NCBI GenBank assembly: GCA_009873635.1
Contig: WAHY01000010.1
Location: 27,067 to 80,409 of the forward strand
Source: Nitrospinota bacterium
GTDB lineage: Bacteria; Nitrospinota; Nitrospinia; Nitrospinales; VA-1
DNA: 53,343 nucleotides
Reading direction: 5' to 3'
Within the stretch, counting starts at the first letter, position 1. Every line of letters begins with the position of its first letter. Positions 36,924-45,236 of the stretch are shown in pieces. Position numbers and translations under genes: made by a program. Below the pieces are notes generated by a model, which saw only the letters and a program-made list of their open reading frames with translations, did no database searches and was not told the DNA's origin.

Positions 36924-37592
36924 ATGCAAGTAGTATGTGATTCTTGTAAAAAGTCCATGAATATTCCTGATGAAAAGTTGCCGAAGGATCAGGCTTTTTC
37001 AATCACTTGCCCTGGGTGTAAAAACAAAATCAAAGTGGACCAGCATCTTAAATCCAATGAGCCATCAACTCCTCCCGCACCTGAACCAGAAGAAGCTATA
37101 GATACACAAAGCATGGTTGTTCAACATGAAGACTTTGAAGATGATGAGCTGGTCATTTATGATGAAAACGACCAACTGGCATTGGTGTTGGATGAAAAAA
37201 ACCAGTCTGTGTGGACCGAAGCACTCGAAAGTAAAGATTTTAAAATTCAATACGCTAAATCACCTGAGCATGCTGTGCATAAAATGAAGTTAACCCATTT
37301 TCACTTTATTGCATTGCACGAAAACTACGGAAACAAAAACTTGGAAAGCAGCCCGGTATATCAAACCTTACTCGAAATGCCTATGGTCACGCGTAGAAAC
37401 ATATTTCTTGCACTATTAGGATCAAACTTTAAGACATTAAACAACATGGAAGCTTTTCAGAAAAGCGCTAACGTTGTAATCAATGAAAAGGATTTGGATA
37501 AATTGAGAGACGTGTTAAAAAAATCAATTACTGATAATGAAATGTTTTACAAAGTGTTCAAAGAAACTCTTCACGCAATGGGGAAAGCATGA
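36924..37592 (+). CDS. Zinc-ribbon (MJ0042-type) protein with a receiver-like C-terminal region
   Basis: 222 aa. An N-terminal MJ0042/zinc-ribbon (VVCDSCKKSMNIPDEKL ... SITCPGCKNKI; CxxC-CxxC) is followed by a Pro/Glu-rich linker at about 50-75. The C-terminal about 130 residues alternate beta and helix (LALVLDEKNQSVWTEALESK; FHFIALHENYG; RRNIFLALLGSNFKTLNN), like a response-regulator fold without the phospho-acceptor Asp pattern. The family was not recognised. Its TGA overlaps the next ATG (ATGA), tying it to the cyclic-nucleotide-domain gene, so the two may form a complex. Confidence 0.65.
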   Translation: MQVVCDSCKKSMNIPDEKLPKDQAFSITCPGCKNKIKVDQHLKSNEPSTPPAPEPEEAIDTQSMVVQHEDFEDDELVIYDENDQLALVLDEKNQSVWTEALESKDFKIQYAKSPEHAVHKMKLTHFHFIALHENYGNKNLESSPVYQTLLEMPMVTRRNIFLALLGSNFKTLNNMEAFQKSANVVINEKDLDKLRDVLKKSITDNEMFYKVFKETLHAMGKA

Positions 37593-38014
37593 GCCTAAAA
37601 GACACACCTATTCAGCAACATTACTCTGATGGCGATACGATCGTTACAGAAGGAATTATGAGCAATAATGCTTATGTGATTATAAAAGGTCAGGTTCGCG
37701 TTTCACAAAAAGTCGATAAAAAAATTGTGACCATAGGAACCCTCAAAGAAGGGGAAGTATTTGGAGAAATGGGTTTAATAGCAGAAACAGTGAGAAGTGC
37801 CAATGTTTCAGCTGTTGGAGATGTGACGGTTGGTGTGATTGGAAAAGATTTTTTTGACAACGCGATGGACGAACTTTCAGATGATATGAAGCCTATCATT
37901 TTAGCTTTGGTGAAGCGCCTGAGTAATACAACTCATTTATTGACGCGCATTGGACTTGAGCTTGAAAGCACAAAAAGTAAGATTAATGCGTACACCTTGA
38001 AACAACAGGAATAG
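37589..38014 (+). CDS. Stand-alone cyclic-nucleotide-binding-domain protein, pilus-operon copy
   Basis: 141 aa, one cNMP domain and no HTH. Cassette region GEVFGEMGLIAETVRSANV: the usual Pro before Arg-Ser is Val, but Gly-Glu and Arg-Ser are kept. A longer C-terminal helix (LALVKRLSNTTHLLTRIGLE) than in the three tandem paralogues at 25.7-27.3 kb. Translationally coupled to the zinc-ribbon gene and 11 bp before pilC, which suggests cyclic-nucleotide input to pilus function. Confidence 0.82.
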   Translation: MSLKDTPIQQHYSDGDTIVTEGIMSNNAYVIIKGQVRVSQKVDKKIVTIGTLKEGEVFGEMGLIAETVRSANVSAVGDVTVGVIGKDFFDNAMDELSDDMKPIILALVKRLSNTTHLLTRIGLELESTKSKINAYTLKQQE

Positions 38015-38025
38015 TACAAAATCAT

Positions 38026-39225
38026 ATGCCTACTTTTACCTATAAATCGCGAGTCCGGGGAAAAATGAAAGCCGGAGAAGTGGAAGCGGAAGACGAAAAG
38101 GCTGCGATCTCGAAGCTCAAACAGCAGAATATTCGTGTTACCACCGTTAAGAAAAAAAGTGAAGGCAGCGCTTTATTTGGGCCTAAGCAACATAAAATCA
38201 CCACCCGTGATGTGGTTATTTTTACAAGGCAATTTTCTACCATGGTTGATGCCGGATTGCCCCTGGTTCAGTGTTTGGAAATTCTTGGAAAGCAGTCTGA
38301 AAATCCAACTTTTGGCGAAACAATTCTAAAGGTCAAAGGGAATATTGAAATCGGAAACAATCTCTCTGAATCCCTGAAAAAATTTCCTGAAATTTGGGAC
38401 TCGTTGTATTGCAACCTGGTCGAAGCTGGCGAGGTAGGGGGAATTCTGGATGTCATCCTCCGGAGGCTGGCTGAATATATTGAAAAAGCAGAAGCACTGA
38501 AGAAAAAAGTAAAATCTGCAATGGTGTATCCGGGAGCCATTGTTACTGTGGCGTTTGTTGTCGTGGCATTTTTAATGATATTTGTAATTCCTGCCTTTGC
38601 CACCATGTTTGAAGGGGGAGGAAAGGAACTTCCGGGACCAACTCAGATTGTTATGAATGTCAGTAGTTTTTTCCGAAACCAGTGGTGGGTCATGTTAGGA
38701 GGGGCGGTAACCTTTTTCTTTGTTTTCAAAAAAGTCTATGCAACGGAGCGAGGAAATATTGAAATAGACAGGCTTGCTCTAAAACTCCCTGTATTTGGGA
38801 TGTTAATTCGCAAGGTTTCGGTGGCAAAATTTACCAGGACCCTTGGAACGCTGATTTCCAGCGGGGTGCCTTTGATTGAAGGTCTGGATATCTGTGCGCG
38901 TACTTCAGGAAACAAAATTGTCGAAATAGCCGTGTTTAAAACTATTGAGGCTATTAAGGAAGGTGAAACCATTGCGGCACCTCTTGCGCGCGAAGATGTG
39001 TTTCCACCAATGGTTATTCAGATGATTGATGTTGGAGAAGCCTCTGGTTCCCTGGATAAAATGCTGGCCAAAATTGCAGATTTTTATGATGAAGAAGTTG
39101 ATGCCGCGGTTGAAGGCCTGACGGCCATGCTTGAACCCATGCTCATGGTTTTTCTGGGAATTATTGTTGGATTCATTGTTGTCGCCATGTATCTACCTAT
39201 ATTCAAGATGGGAGAAGCTATTTAG
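38026..39225 (+). CDS. pilC: Type IV pilus inner-membrane platform protein PilC
   Basis: 399 aa. Two GspF/T2SSF domains: the first with VVIFTRQFSTMVDAGLPLVQ and CNLVEAGEVGGILDVIL, the second with FTRTLGTLISSGVPLIEGLD and MIDVGEASGSLDKML. Three membrane spans (GAIVTVAFVVVAFLMIFVI; WWVMLGGAVTFFFVF; LMVFLGIIVGFIVVAMYL). It forms the base on which PilB and PilT act. pilB is not in the window. Confidence 0.95.
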   Translation: MPTFTYKSRVRGKMKAGEVEAEDEKAAISKLKQQNIRVTTVKKKSEGSALFGPKQHKITTRDVVIFTRQFSTMVDAGLPLVQCLEILGKQSENPTFGETILKVKGNIEIGNNLSESLKKFPEIWDSLYCNLVEAGEVGGILDVILRRLAEYIEKAEALKKKVKSAMVYPGAIVTVAFVVVAFLMIFVIPAFATMFEGGGKELPGPTQIVMNVSSFFRNQWWVMLGGAVTFFFVFKKVYATERGNIEIDRLALKLPVFGMLIRKVSVAKFTRTLGTLISSGVPLIEGLDICARTSGNKIVEIAVFKTIEAIKEGETIAAPLAREDVFPPMVIQMIDVGEASGSLDKMLAKIADFYDEEVDAAVEGLTAMLEPMLMVFLGIIVGFIVVAMYLPIFKMGEAI

Positions 39226-39258
39226 AAGAAGGACAATTTTAGCGGAACCGACCGCACT

Positions 39259-40953
39259 ATGGCACGAGATATCCAAAATAAGGATCAAGAGCTACAGCAA
39301 AGAGTCAGAAGAATAATGCTCTTAAGAGTTTTCTTTTTGACTGGGTTTTTGGGCCTGTTGCTTGTATTTCAAAAACGACTGGGAATCACCGCGCCTATCG
39401 AGCCTGTCTGCACGGTAATCGGGATAGGCTTTTTCATGTCCTTGATTTATGCGGTACTTTTTAGATATTTGACCCTGACTGAGACTGCATCGATCCAGGT
39501 AGCAGGAGATTTACTTCTCGTAGGCGGCATTCTCTTTACCACGGGGGGTATTGATAGCCCCATTTCCTTCCTTTTTTTATTTGTAATTATTGCCTCCGGT
39601 GTCATGTTACCAAGAGCCGCAGCTTATTTGGCGGCCTCCGGTGCCATTATCATTTATGGCGTACTGGTTGACCTGGAATATTTTGGCATCATTACACCCG
39701 TTTATTTGTTTCCCGAATCTAAGGTATCTTTTGCAAGTGGTTATGTCTTTTATGTGATTTTTTTGAACATTGTTTCTTATTACACAGTGGCCTATCTCAG
39801 TAGCTTTCTTTCGCATAGGTTACGAATTGTTAAAGAAGAACTGGCCCGCATAAATTTAAACTTAGAAGAACAAAGGGCCTTTAACAGAAATATTGTTCAG
39901 AATATGGGAAATGGGTTGATCACCACCGACTCTGAAGGCAAGATCACATCAAGTAACCCTGCAGCAAGTGCCCTAATGGGTTTTTCTGTGAAAGAAAGTT
40001 TGGGGTACCCAATAGAACAATTAATACCTTTAACAGAGTTAAAAGAATTATTTCATGGTGATAAAAAATTTTATCTTCCCAAACAAATAGAAGGTGAGTG
40101 CCAAAGGAAAGATGGAAGAATAAATTTCATTCGTATAAAAATCAGCCACCTTTCAGACCTTAATAACTCAGCAGGATACATCCTCGTATTTGAAGATCTC
40201 ACGGAAGTTAAAGAAATGCAGAATAAAGTATTGAGGACCGAACAGCTGGCTGCTGTAGGAAGGTTTTCTGCGGGGCTGGCCCATGAAATCAGAAACCCGT
40301 TGACTTCTTTGAGCGGTTCTATTCAGGTTCTATCCAGAGGCCTTAAACTTGAAGACTCTTATAAAAAACTCATGGAAATAGTTATGAAGGAAACGGATCG
40401 TTTAAATAGCATTCTTTCAGATTTCCTTAATTATTCTCAGCCAAAAAAAAATAATAATACTATTATTGATTTGACCCAACTGATTCAAGATGTAATCACA
40501 CTGTTAAAAAACAAAGAAGATTTAAGTACTAGAAAAAATATTGTTTTCAATAGAACCTCAGACCATTTGACTTTAAATGGGGATGAGGAGCAAATTAAAC
40601 AGGTTGTATGGAATTTGTGTATCAATGCTTTGGAGGCAATGACCCAGGGAACCCTGACCTTATCTTTAAAGGAAGTTGTTTCTTATAATAGCGGTGATTT
40701 CAAAACTGATCAGGCAGGAATGGTGCTTGAGGTTCAAGATGAAGGATGCGGAATAGCCTATGACCAGATCAATAATATCTATGATCCATTTTATTCTAGC
40801 AAGAAAGACGGTGTTGGGTTAGGGTTGGCTACTGTTTATCAAATTGTTAATCGAAATGGAGGAACTTTGAATGTTCAAAGTACTCCTGGTAAGGGAACTT
40901 TGTTCACGGTTTTTTTACCCGATCAGGAAACTATAAAACCGGTTTCTTTGTAA
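39259..40953 (+). CDS. PilS-like membrane sensor histidine kinase
   Basis: 564 aa. About six hydrophobic spans in residues 20-190 (for example FFLTGFLGLLLVF, FLFLFVIIASGVMLP), then a PAS domain at about 210-325 (MGNGLITTDSEGKITSSNPA). HisKA has the phospho-acceptor His near 342 in GLAHEIRNPLTSL. HATPase_c has NLCINALEAM, DEGCGI and GVGLGLATVYQIV. Layout and the GLAHEIRNPL box match PilS. No pilR lies beside it; the NtrC-family regulator at 23.8 kb is a possible partner, unproven. Confidence 0.88.
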   Translation: MARDIQNKDQELQQRVRRIMLLRVFFLTGFLGLLLVFQKRLGITAPIEPVCTVIGIGFFMSLIYAVLFRYLTLTETASIQVAGDLLLVGGILFTTGGIDSPISFLFLFVIIASGVMLPRAAAYLAASGAIIIYGVLVDLEYFGIITPVYLFPESKVSFASGYVFYVIFLNIVSYYTVAYLSSFLSHRLRIVKEELARINLNLEEQRAFNRNIVQNMGNGLITTDSEGKITSSNPAASALMGFSVKESLGYPIEQLIPLTELKELFHGDKKFYLPKQIEGECQRKDGRINFIRIKISHLSDLNNSAGYILVFEDLTEVKEMQNKVLRTEQLAAVGRFSAGLAHEIRNPLTSLSGSIQVLSRGLKLEDSYKKLMEIVMKETDRLNSILSDFLNYSQPKKNNNTIIDLTQLIQDVITLLKNKEDLSTRKNIVFNRTSDHLTLNGDEEQIKQVVWNLCINALEAMTQGTLTLSLKEVVSYNSGDFKTDQAGMVLEVQDEGCGIAYDQINNIYDPFYSSKKDGVGLGLATVYQIVNRNGGTLNVQSTPGKGTLFTVFLPDQETIKPVSL

Positions 40954-40992
40954 TAAGATTAATTAAAAAAACTTTTTAAAAGGATTCCAATC

Positions 40993-41220
40993 ATGTCAGG
41001 AGAGGGACCAATAAAAATAACCGATACTTCTGAAATAGCTGTTTGTACCTGTATGCAGTCAAACCATTGGCCGTTTTGTGATGCCACGCACCATACTACA
41101 GGGGGCGAGCCAGAAATCGTCCAACTGGATAAAAACAAAACCTATTACTTGTGTGGATGCTTCAGAACGAAAAAAAGGCCGTTTTGTGATGGGTCCCATG
41201 AAAAAATAAAACCAGCATGA
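40993..41220 (+). CDS. Tandem CDGSH iron-sulfur protein
   Basis: 75 aa with two CDGSH-type [2Fe-2S] motifs: CTCMQSNHWPFCDATH (about residues 19-34) and CGCFRTKKRPFCDGSH (about 53-68). Each has three Cys and one His ligand. The first has Ala-Thr in place of Gly-Ser. AAAAGGATT precedes the ATG. Tandem bacterial CDGSH proteins are soluble, redox-active and of uncertain role. Confidence 0.93.
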   Translation: MSGEGPIKITDTSEIAVCTCMQSNHWPFCDATHHTTGGEPEIVQLDKNKTYYLCGCFRTKKRPFCDGSHEKIKPA

Positions 41221-41335
41221 AGATTTGGATTAGACTGGCAATAACTGGCGATAGGTAAAAAGTTTCTCGTCTTAAAGAAATAATGAAGCATTGCTAATGC
41301 GTGGCAACTTTCCATTTCTAACCGATTTCCAAACA

Positions 41336-42181
41336 ATGAAAAACAAAAAATATTTTAAAATCCTGAAAGGGTTGATAATAGCTCTTCTATTTCCTGCATG
41401 CACTTCCAGTTTTGAAAAAAATCCTCCTATGGTTTTCATTCCTGAAGGTTCTTTTACTATGGGATTTGCCATTGAAAACGAAAACGAATGGGGAGACATG
41501 GACGAAGACCCTGTTCATGAAGTTATGCTTAGTGATTATTGGATCGATAAATTTGAGGTGACAAGTGCCGACTTTGCCGAATTTTTAAATTCTCATCAGG
41601 ATTCAGCAGAGAGGTTTATAGAAATTACCCCAAGCGTAACCATTCAATATGTAGGGGGAAAATACAAACCCCGTCCCGGTGTGAAGAAACTTCCTGTCAA
41701 TCGCGTATCCTGGTTTGGTGCTGATGCTTATTGCAAATGGAAAAATAAACGCCTGCCTACGGAAGCGGAATGGGAAAAGGCCGCGAGGGGAACTGACCAG
41801 AGAATTTTTCCCTGGGGAAATGAATACCCTGACAATAGCCGGGTTACTTTCCGACGTAAATTTTCTGAACAGGGTTTTAAGGTGATGGAGCCTGTAGATA
41901 GTATGAGCCAGGGCGCATCTCCTTATGGTCTTCATCACATGGCTGGCAATGTCTGGGAGTGGGTGTCAGACTGGTTTGATGGCGGTGCCTATGAAGATCG
42001 AAATCCTATAGACCCTCAAGGTCCCAAATCGGGAGTCAGCAAGGTCTTAAGGGGAGGCAACTGGTATTACAAGGCCTATTATATGAGAACCACATACAGG
42101 TTTAATGAGCGCCCTGAAAAGTTCAATATCTGGCAGGGGTTTCGCTGTGCCCGTACTGCGGCTGATAGCAACAAGCCGTGA
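41336..42181 (+). CDS. FGE-sulfatase-domain lipoprotein
   Basis: 281 aa from the ATG at 41336, which opens a proper signal peptide with lipobox LFPAC; an upstream ATG at 41291 adds 15 residues without a role. The SUMF1/FGE-sulfatase fold is clear: FIPEGSFTMG, PVHEVMLSDYWIDKFEVTSA, PVNRVSWFGADAYCKWKNKR, LPTEAEWEKAARGT, GNVWEWVSDWFDG, LRGGNWYY and GFRCAR. Such proteins are often non-catalytic binding or oxidase-like domains. No sulfatase is adjacent. Confidence 0.88.
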   Translation: MKNKKYFKILKGLIIALLFPACTSSFEKNPPMVFIPEGSFTMGFAIENENEWGDMDEDPVHEVMLSDYWIDKFEVTSADFAEFLNSHQDSAERFIEITPSVTIQYVGGKYKPRPGVKKLPVNRVSWFGADAYCKWKNKRLPTEAEWEKAARGTDQRIFPWGNEYPDNSRVTFRRKFSEQGFKVMEPVDSMSQGASPYGLHHMAGNVWEWVSDWFDGGAYEDRNPIDPQGPKSGVSKVLRGGNWYYKAYYMRTTYRFNERPEKFNIWQGFRCARTAADSNKP

Positions 42182-42255
42182 CTTCATCTTTTTAAAAGTG
42201 GTTTTGGAGTGATTACCTGCTGGAGAATTTTATCCGCAACGTTATTTGCTTGAGC

Positions 42256-43185
42256 TCAAGCCTGGTTGCGGTTTTTTCGTTTCAGTGCTTTTTTCAATAT
42301 CCAGGGGATATTAATTTTTTTTGTACAATGCTTGATAATAGCTTCCGTCAACGGTTCAACGGTGCAGTTATCCGTCAGTATGCCGGCCTCGCTGCAATTG
42401 GAAAGTTTTAATGGATTATCCCGTTTCCAGGTTGTGAATGCCCAGTTAAACCATTCTTTGGATACAGACATGGATTTTAATGTTCGCAAACTTTTTCCAT
42501 TAATGTCTGTTTCCAAAACCAGGTTGTCCTTTTGTTTTTCCATCATGAGTTTCAAGCCTTGTCCCGAAGCATCGCTGCCTTGGCTATGTGAGTTTTTTTT
42601 GGGATAAGAAAGATCCTGACCAACAAAAATAATCGGAGCACTTCCAGCCTGAAAGGCCAGATCATAGGTTACCGACAACACCGTTCCCCCGGGAGTTAAT
42701 ATGCCGATGTGGGGAACAGCTTTTTGAATTTCAACTAATGTGGGAATATCAGGAGCAAACTTGTTGAAAAACAGAATATCGCTTTCCCAGAGTTCAAGTA
42801 TATGCGGGTGCACGATGGAAGGGACTACAAGGGTAATTCCCTTATGAGGAACATTCATAAGAAACCGGGAAATTTCTTCTTGTGGATCAAGGCAGACCAC
42901 AAAGTCCGGGGTGATGCCGTGACTCATTAAAGGCTTTAATGCTGCGTCACAAGAAATTATTACAGCTTTATTTTGAGCACGATGAAGAAAGCGTATATTT
43001 TTATCCAACGATGGCCCAGCCCCTACCACGATACTGGGTAAATCTCGGAATTTGTTTTTCAAGGCTATGACACCGGGATTTTTTTGTATGGCACTTTTAT
43101 TGGTCTGAAAGTTTTGTTTCCAAATCTGATTAAAGCGGAGAAATGTGGCGGATTTTACTTCGCGGATTTGTTCATCACGACTCAT
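42256..43185 (-). CDS. MAF-type (DUF115, MptE-like) protein, probable flagellin glycosylation factor
   Basis: 309 aa from the ATG at 43185 (MSRDEQIREVKSATF). DUF115 hallmarks: IVVGAGPSLDKNIRFLHR, VISCDAALKPLMSHGITPDF, VVCLDPQE, and IFVGQDLSYP followed by SHSQG. These proteins (motility accessory factors) transfer nonulosonic sugars to flagellin in several bacteria, or belong to the pterin-kinase MptE superfamily. The neighbouring flagellar hook operon on the same strand favours the flagellar role. A strong terminator separates them. Confidence 0.8.
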   Translation of the reverse strand: MSRDEQIREVKSATFLRFNQIWKQNFQTNKSAIQKNPGVIALKNKFRDLPSIVVGAGPSLDKNIRFLHRAQNKAVIISCDAALKPLMSHGITPDFVVCLDPQEEISRFLMNVPHKGITLVVPSIVHPHILELWESDILFFNKFAPDIPTLVEIQKAVPHIGILTPGGTVLSVTYDLAFQAGSAPIIFVGQDLSYPKKNSHSQGSDASGQGLKLMMEKQKDNLVLETDINGKSLRTLKSMSVSKEWFNWAFTTWKRDNPLKLSNCSEAGILTDNCTVEPLTEAIIKHCTKKINIPWILKKALKRKNRNQA

Positions 43186-43235
43186 GTGTCTAATGTAGCA
43201 AAGCCTGGGTTCTACAGGCAAGTTATCGTTGCAAT

Positions 43236-43266
43236 AAAAAAGGCCCGGGCTAAAACCCGGGCCTTT
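43236..43266 (-). terminator. Intrinsic terminator after flgE
   Basis: On the minus strand AGGCCCGGG-TTTTAG-CCCGGGCCT (9-bp perfect stem) is followed by a run of T residues. It ends the fliK-flgD-flgE unit, 24 bp after flgE. Confidence 0.9.
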
Positions 43267-43289
43267 AGAAGATTAAACCTGTTGCAGAT

Positions 43290-44519
43290 TTACCGTACTA
43301 GATTCACAGCTTCTGTCAGTAAATCGTCAGTTGTGGTAATGATTCTGGCGCTGGCTTGAAAAGCTTGTTGCATTTGAATAAGAGAAACAAATTGTTCTGC
43401 TAAGTCAACATTTGATAACTCTAAGGACTGGCCAGTAATATCACCAAAACCTCCGGTCCCAGCAGTTCCAAGTACAACTTGCCCTGAGTCAGCAGTTTCT
43501 GAAAATAAGTTGTTACCCATTCGCGTTAATCCTGAGGGTGCCAGAAAATCTCCTAAAGTGACTTGATATAATTGATCTGTTTGTCCATTATTAAATAAAC
43601 CTGAAATAATACCGGCTCCATTAGTTGTCAGGCCAATAAGAGTCCCTGTGCTAAAACCGTCTTGCACAAGAGAATTATTATTAGATGATGCAGCAAAACC
43701 CGTAAGTTTACCATTTGTAGTACCAGATGAACCTATTAGATCCCAATTTAAAGTCTGGCTAGCGGCAGGTGATGTAGCAGAAGAGTAATCAATAACTATA
43801 CTTGGGTCGGTTGTTGGTGAACTCAATTGTCCTGAGTTATCAAAACTAACAGTACCAGATGCGCCTGAAGTAACGGTACCCTCAGAAGTAGTAATTCCAT
43901 AAGTCCATGAATTGCTACCTGAGACTTTAGTAAATTGAATACTAGCTATAACTTGAGTACCTACAGAATTATAGATACTTACGGGTGTAGTAAAAGTAGT
44001 AGACGCAGATGATGAGGAGTCTAGGTTTGTTCCAATTGTAAATGTTGTTGTGGCTTGAGGAGCAGATTGAACTCCTGCAAGATCTATATTACCAACAGTA
44101 GTAGAAACAACACCATTCTGTATTTGTTGACCTTGCAATGTCTCTCCAGTAATAGATTGAACTAAACCATTTTCACTTAATCTAAATTGACCGGCTCTAG
44201 TATATTGATTTCCACTACCATTGTTCACAACAAAGAAACCAGAGCCATCAATAGCCATATCTAAAGCATTTGATGAAGATTCAAATGCACCCTGACTGAA
44301 TTCCTTAAGGGACCCAGATAATGCAGCTCCTCGTCCTAATTGCCGGGTTGTCGAACCGTTTGCCAAAACAGTGCTAAATAATTCGCTGAAAACAGCTCTA
44401 CTACTCTTAAACCCAACTGTATTTACGTTTGAAATATTATCACCAATGATTCCCATAGCTTCAGAGTTTGCCGAAAGGCCTGAGACTCCAGTGAATAATG
44501 AACTAAGTAAAGAGGGCAT
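43290..44519 (-). CDS. flgE: Flagellar hook protein FlgE
   Basis: 409 aa. N-terminal rod/hook signature LFTGVSGLSANSEAMGIIGD, then ISNVNTVGFKSSRAVFSELF; C-terminal LELSNVDLAEQFVSLIQMQQ, then AFQASARIITTTDDLL. The middle is Ser/Thr/Gly-rich, as in hook domains D1 and D2. It polymerises into the flagellar hook. It is last of three leftward genes, 25 bp after flgD. Confidence 0.95.
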   Translation of the reverse strand: MPSLLSSLFTGVSGLSANSEAMGIIGDNISNVNTVGFKSSRAVFSELFSTVLANGSTTRQLGRGAALSGSLKEFSQGAFESSSNALDMAIDGSGFFVVNNGSGNQYTRAGQFRLSENGLVQSITGETLQGQQIQNGVVSTTVGNIDLAGVQSAPQATTTFTIGTNLDSSSSASTTFTTPVSIYNSVGTQVIASIQFTKVSGSNSWTYGITTSEGTVTSGASGTVSFDNSGQLSSPTTDPSIVIDYSSATSPAASQTLNWDLIGSSGTTNGKLTGFAASSNNNSLVQDGFSTGTLIGLTTNGAGIISGLFNNGQTDQLYQVTLGDFLAPSGLTRMGNNLFSETADSGQVVLGTAGTGGFGDITGQSLELSNVDLAEQFVSLIQMQQAFQASARIITTTDDLLTEAVNLVR

Positions 44520-44544
44520 TATAATCTCCTAGTATTTATATTGA

Positions 44545-45201
44545 TTAAAGGCTTACTTTTGAAATTTCGCTTACAGAAAGTTTTTGTCCATTTACAACTG
44601 CAAATGCTTGGCCGTCCTCAAAAATTACGTCAGTAACTTTTCCTGCAGTAAACGTTTCAGCAGATACGAAATTATTTGAAGTATCAGAAGCTGTTACACT
44701 GAAGGTATACATTCCGGGAGGCACTAATGAACCTGAAGTGTCTCGACCGCTCCATATGTATTCATGTATTCCTTTGTCTTGAGCGCCAAGATTGACAGTA
44801 TTTACTTTAACTCCCGTGCTATCATAAATATCAATACTAACTTCACTAGCATCATCTTTTACTGAGAAGGATAAAGTTTCGATTTCACCAGATTTTAAGT
44901 CTATAGTATTGCCAGGTGCATCAACAGACTTTCCAATTAAGGCAAGTGTTGAGTTGTTACTCAAGGCGATATTAAGGGACTGCATTGTTTCTAAGTTTCC
45001 ATTTACATTAGTCAATTGCTCAAGACTACTAAACTCTGCTAGTTGCGATGCGAATTCCTGACCTTCCATGGGCGAGAGTGGATCTTGGGCTTCCATTTGA
45101 GCAACCAAAATTTTCATAAAAGCGTCTTTACCTAAGGAGCTATCCCCGGCGACACCTTTCACTCCTATTGAATTTGTTGAAAGTGGGTTTATAATTGGCA
45201 T
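44545..45201 (-). CDS. flgD: Flagellar hook-capping protein FlgD
   Basis: 218 aa. N-terminal cap motif GKDAFMKILVAQMEAQDPLSPMEGQEFASQ (in two blocks), then LAEFSSLEQLTNVNGNLE. The C-terminal Ig-like/FlgD domain (DIYDSTGVKVNTV; YIWSGRDTSGSLVPPGMYTF) is complete. It guides FlgE assembly at the hook tip. Confidence 0.95.
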   Translation of the reverse strand: MPIINPLSTNSIGVKGVAGDSSLGKDAFMKILVAQMEAQDPLSPMEGQEFASQLAEFSSLEQLTNVNGNLETMQSLNIALSNNSTLALIGKSVDAPGNTIDLKSGEIETLSFSVKDDASEVSIDIYDSTGVKVNTVNLGAQDKGIHEYIWSGRDTSGSLVPPGMYTFSVTASDTSNNFVSAETFTAGKVTDVIFEDGQAFAVVNGQKLSVSEISKVSL

Positions 45202-45236
45202 ATAGATTCCTGATCAAATAATGTTTTTATTTTTTA

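Noticed and set aside
40443-40451. A9 run in the PilS-like kinase as a programmed slippage site
   Set aside because: Similar A-runs occur in other AT-rich genes and there is no family precedent for a truncated PilS.
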